A stretch of DNA of 13,673 bases, taken from Actinomycetota bacterium (GTDB lineage Bacteria; Actinomycetota; UBA4738; HRBIN12). Location: the NCBI GenBank assembly GCA_005885325.1, contig VAYX01000022.1, positions 1 through 13,673 on the forward strand. The letters are read 5' to 3'. Of this stretch, positions 12,656-13,673 are shown in pieces. A model generated the notes under the pieces. The model made no database searches, had not been told where the DNA came from, and saw only the letters and a list, made by a program, of their open reading frames with translations. Both the position numbers and the translations under genes were made by a program. Position 1 is the stretch's first letter. Each line of letters begins with the position of its first letter.

Positions 12656-13426
12656 ATGACAAAGAAGACACTTCCCCAGCCGGTTCTCGGGGTCCCGGAC
12701 CCCGAGCTCCCGACCGTCCACGAGCAGCTCATCGTGTTCGCCCGGGAGCTGGGGGAGCTCTACCAGCTGGAGCGGCAGCGGAGCGCCGAGCTGGAAGCGG
12801 TCCTGTGCAGCCTCCAGGAGTCCTACATCGCCACGATGAAGAGCCTGGCCCTGGTGATCGAGGCCAAGGACCGCAGCACCAGGGGACATCTGGAGCGCAC
12901 GCAGGTCTTCGGGATGGCGCTGGCCCGCCGGGTGGACCCAGCCCTTGCCGAAGCCGTCGAGCTCGGGTACGGGTTCTTCCTCCACGACATCGGCAAGGTC
13001 GGCATTCCCGAGGACATCCTGTGCAAGGCCGGGCCGCTCTCGGGGGAGGAATGGTCGGTCATGCGGGGCCATCCCGTGATCGGCGCCCAGATCGTGGCCC
13101 CCATCCGGTTCCTCGGTGAGGCCGTGCAAGTGATCCGGCACCACCACGAGCGCTTCGACGGCACCGGCTATCCCGACGGCCTGGCCGGCCGAGCCATCCC
13201 CCTCCCCGCCAGGATCTTCGCCGTGGCGGACTCCTTCGACGCGATGATCAGCGACCGTCCGTACCGGCGCGCCCGCCCGATGGCGGTTGCCCTCGAGGAG
13301 ATCGGGGACGGCGCCGGCACACAGTTCGACCCTGATGTCGTGGACGCGTTCATCTCGCTCGTGGAGGAGGAGTCGCTCACCGTCACCGGAGGCGACGACC
13401 CCGACCGGCTCGCACACGTCGGGTAG
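12656..13426 (+). CDS. HD-GYP domain protein, probable c-di-GMP phosphodiesterase
   Basis: The product is 256 residues. The N-terminal 70 residues are polar and probably helical (VHEQLIVFARELGELYQLERQR), with no receiver, GAF or PAS domain visible. The HD-GYP domain starts near residue 63 with MKSLALVIEAKDRSTRGHLERT. It has the metal-binding HDIGK at 110-114 and the HHERFDGTGYP signature at 163-173, then FAVADSFDAMISDRPYR. All signature residues are present, so hydrolysis of c-di-GMP to pGpG or GMP is the expected activity. The ATG at 12656 is preferred: it follows TAACGT by 8 nt, and the 20 extra residues from the ATG at 12596 would be encoded by the hairpin region. The RsiG-like gene immediately upstream suggests a shared c-di-GMP theme. 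No Shine-Dalgarno is seen. Confidence 0.92.
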   Translation: MTKKTLPQPVLGVPDPELPTVHEQLIVFARELGELYQLERQRSAELEAVLCSLQESYIATMKSLALVIEAKDRSTRGHLERTQVFGMALARRVDPALAEAVELGYGFFLHDIGKVGIPEDILCKAGPLSGEEWSVMRGHPVIGAQIVAPIRFLGEAVQVIRHHHERFDGTGYPDGLAGRAIPLPARIFAVADSFDAMISDRPYRRARPMAVALEEIGDGAGTQFDPDVVDAFISLVEEESLTVTGGDDPDRLAHVG

Positions 13427-13433
13427 CTCCCCC

Positions 13434-13439
13434 TAGGCT
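13434..13439 (+). promoter_or_regulatory. Possible -10 element of the asparaginase gene
   Basis: TAGGCT is followed by 8 nt and the ATG at 13448. It lies in the 21-nt gap after the HD-GYP stop, so cotranscription is also possible. Confidence 0.4.
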
Positions 13440-13447
13440 TCCACCAG

Positions 13448-13673
13448 ATGGCGTCGGGGACCGTCCTCGTCCGTGTCTTTCGCTCTGGGCTGGAGGAGTC
13501 CGTCCACCTCGGCCACGTCGCCGTGTGCGACGTCGATGGGCACCTGGTCGCGTCGGCCGGGGATCCCCATCGCCTGGTCTTCGCCCGCTCGTCGATGAAG
13601 CCCGTCCAGGCCGCCGTCTCGCTCGGCGCGATCGGCGGAGGCCTCGGCGACGACCTCGTCGCGGTGATGTGCG
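13448..13673 (+). CDS. L-asparaginase II-type protein (3' end outside window)
   Basis: Only 75 codons are present before the right edge; the family is usually about 300-330 residues. The visible N-terminus, VRVFRSGLEESVHLGHVAV followed by CDVDGHLVASAGDP and FARSSMKPVQA, matches the conserved start of the asparaginase II family (RSG-x-VES-x-H-x-G and RSS-x-KP-x-Q). This is the Rhizobium-type enzyme, unrelated to E. coli AnsA/AnsB. It would hydrolyse asparagine to aspartate and ammonia, feeding the glutamine synthetases at the other end of the window. The catalytic region is not visible. The ATG follows the HD-GYP stop by 21 nt. Confidence 0.85.
   Translation, partial: MASGTVLVRVFRSGLEESVHLGHVAVCDVDGHLVASAGDPHRLVFARSSMKPVQAAVSLGAIGGGLGDDLVAVMC

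Noticed and set aside
1..13673. Mobile elements, CRISPR, tRNA/rRNA or a defence system
   Set aside because: No transposase, integrase, direct-repeat array, tRNA cloverleaf or defence-type domain could be found on either strand.

Overview
The window is GC-rich (about 70% by eye), densely coded and bacterial. Gene content points to the Actinobacteria (Actinomycetota): an orphan OmpR-type regulator that matches GlnR, a glnA1/glnE/glnA2 set like that of Mycobacterium and Streptomyces, an RsiG-type coiled-coil protein, and many TANNNT -10 hexamers placed 5-9 nt before start codons, as in actinobacterial leaderless transcription. I cannot name the genus; an uncultured soil-type lineage would fit. 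There are no rRNAs, tRNAs, insertion sequences, CRISPR arrays or prophage genes, and no gene-free stretch longer than about 165 bp.

Nitrogen block (1-6931). A partial glnA2 (minus, cut at the left edge) diverges from a tight operon of two small membrane proteins and glnE (plus). glnE converges on glnA1 (minus) across a 16-bp-stem terminator. Upstream of glnA1 and in the same direction lie a small membrane-associated protein and glnR. GlnR-like half-sites at 11-bp period sit upstream of glnA1 (three half-sites) and between glnA2 and the glnE operon (two). The block therefore holds two ammonium-assimilating GS-type enzymes, the adenylyltransferase that would modify GlnA1 at its visible Tyr401, the likely regulator, and that regulator's likely targets.

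Middle block (6981-10774). A MoaD/ThiS-type sulfur carrier ending in Gly-Gly-Ala and a diacylglycerol/lipid kinase read plus. A four-cysteine APS reductase (cysH, minus) is divergent from ATP sulfurylase (sat, plus); together they are the first two steps of assimilatory sulfate reduction by the APS route. A RimJ/RimL-like acetyltransferase (minus) overlaps the end of sat tail to tail. The glnR/moaD and cysH/sat intergenic regions share a CACGTG-centred box at the same distance from the minus-strand -10.

Right block (10930-13673). A secreted M23 peptidase with a coiled-coil N-terminus is followed by an RsiG-like protein and then an HD-GYP phosphodiesterase, so a probable c-di-GMP sensor lies beside a probable c-di-GMP hydrolase. 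The 163-bp gap between them carries three consecutive hairpins with an alternative pairing, the most intriguing unexplained element here. The window ends inside an L-asparaginase II-type gene, another ammonium-releasing function.
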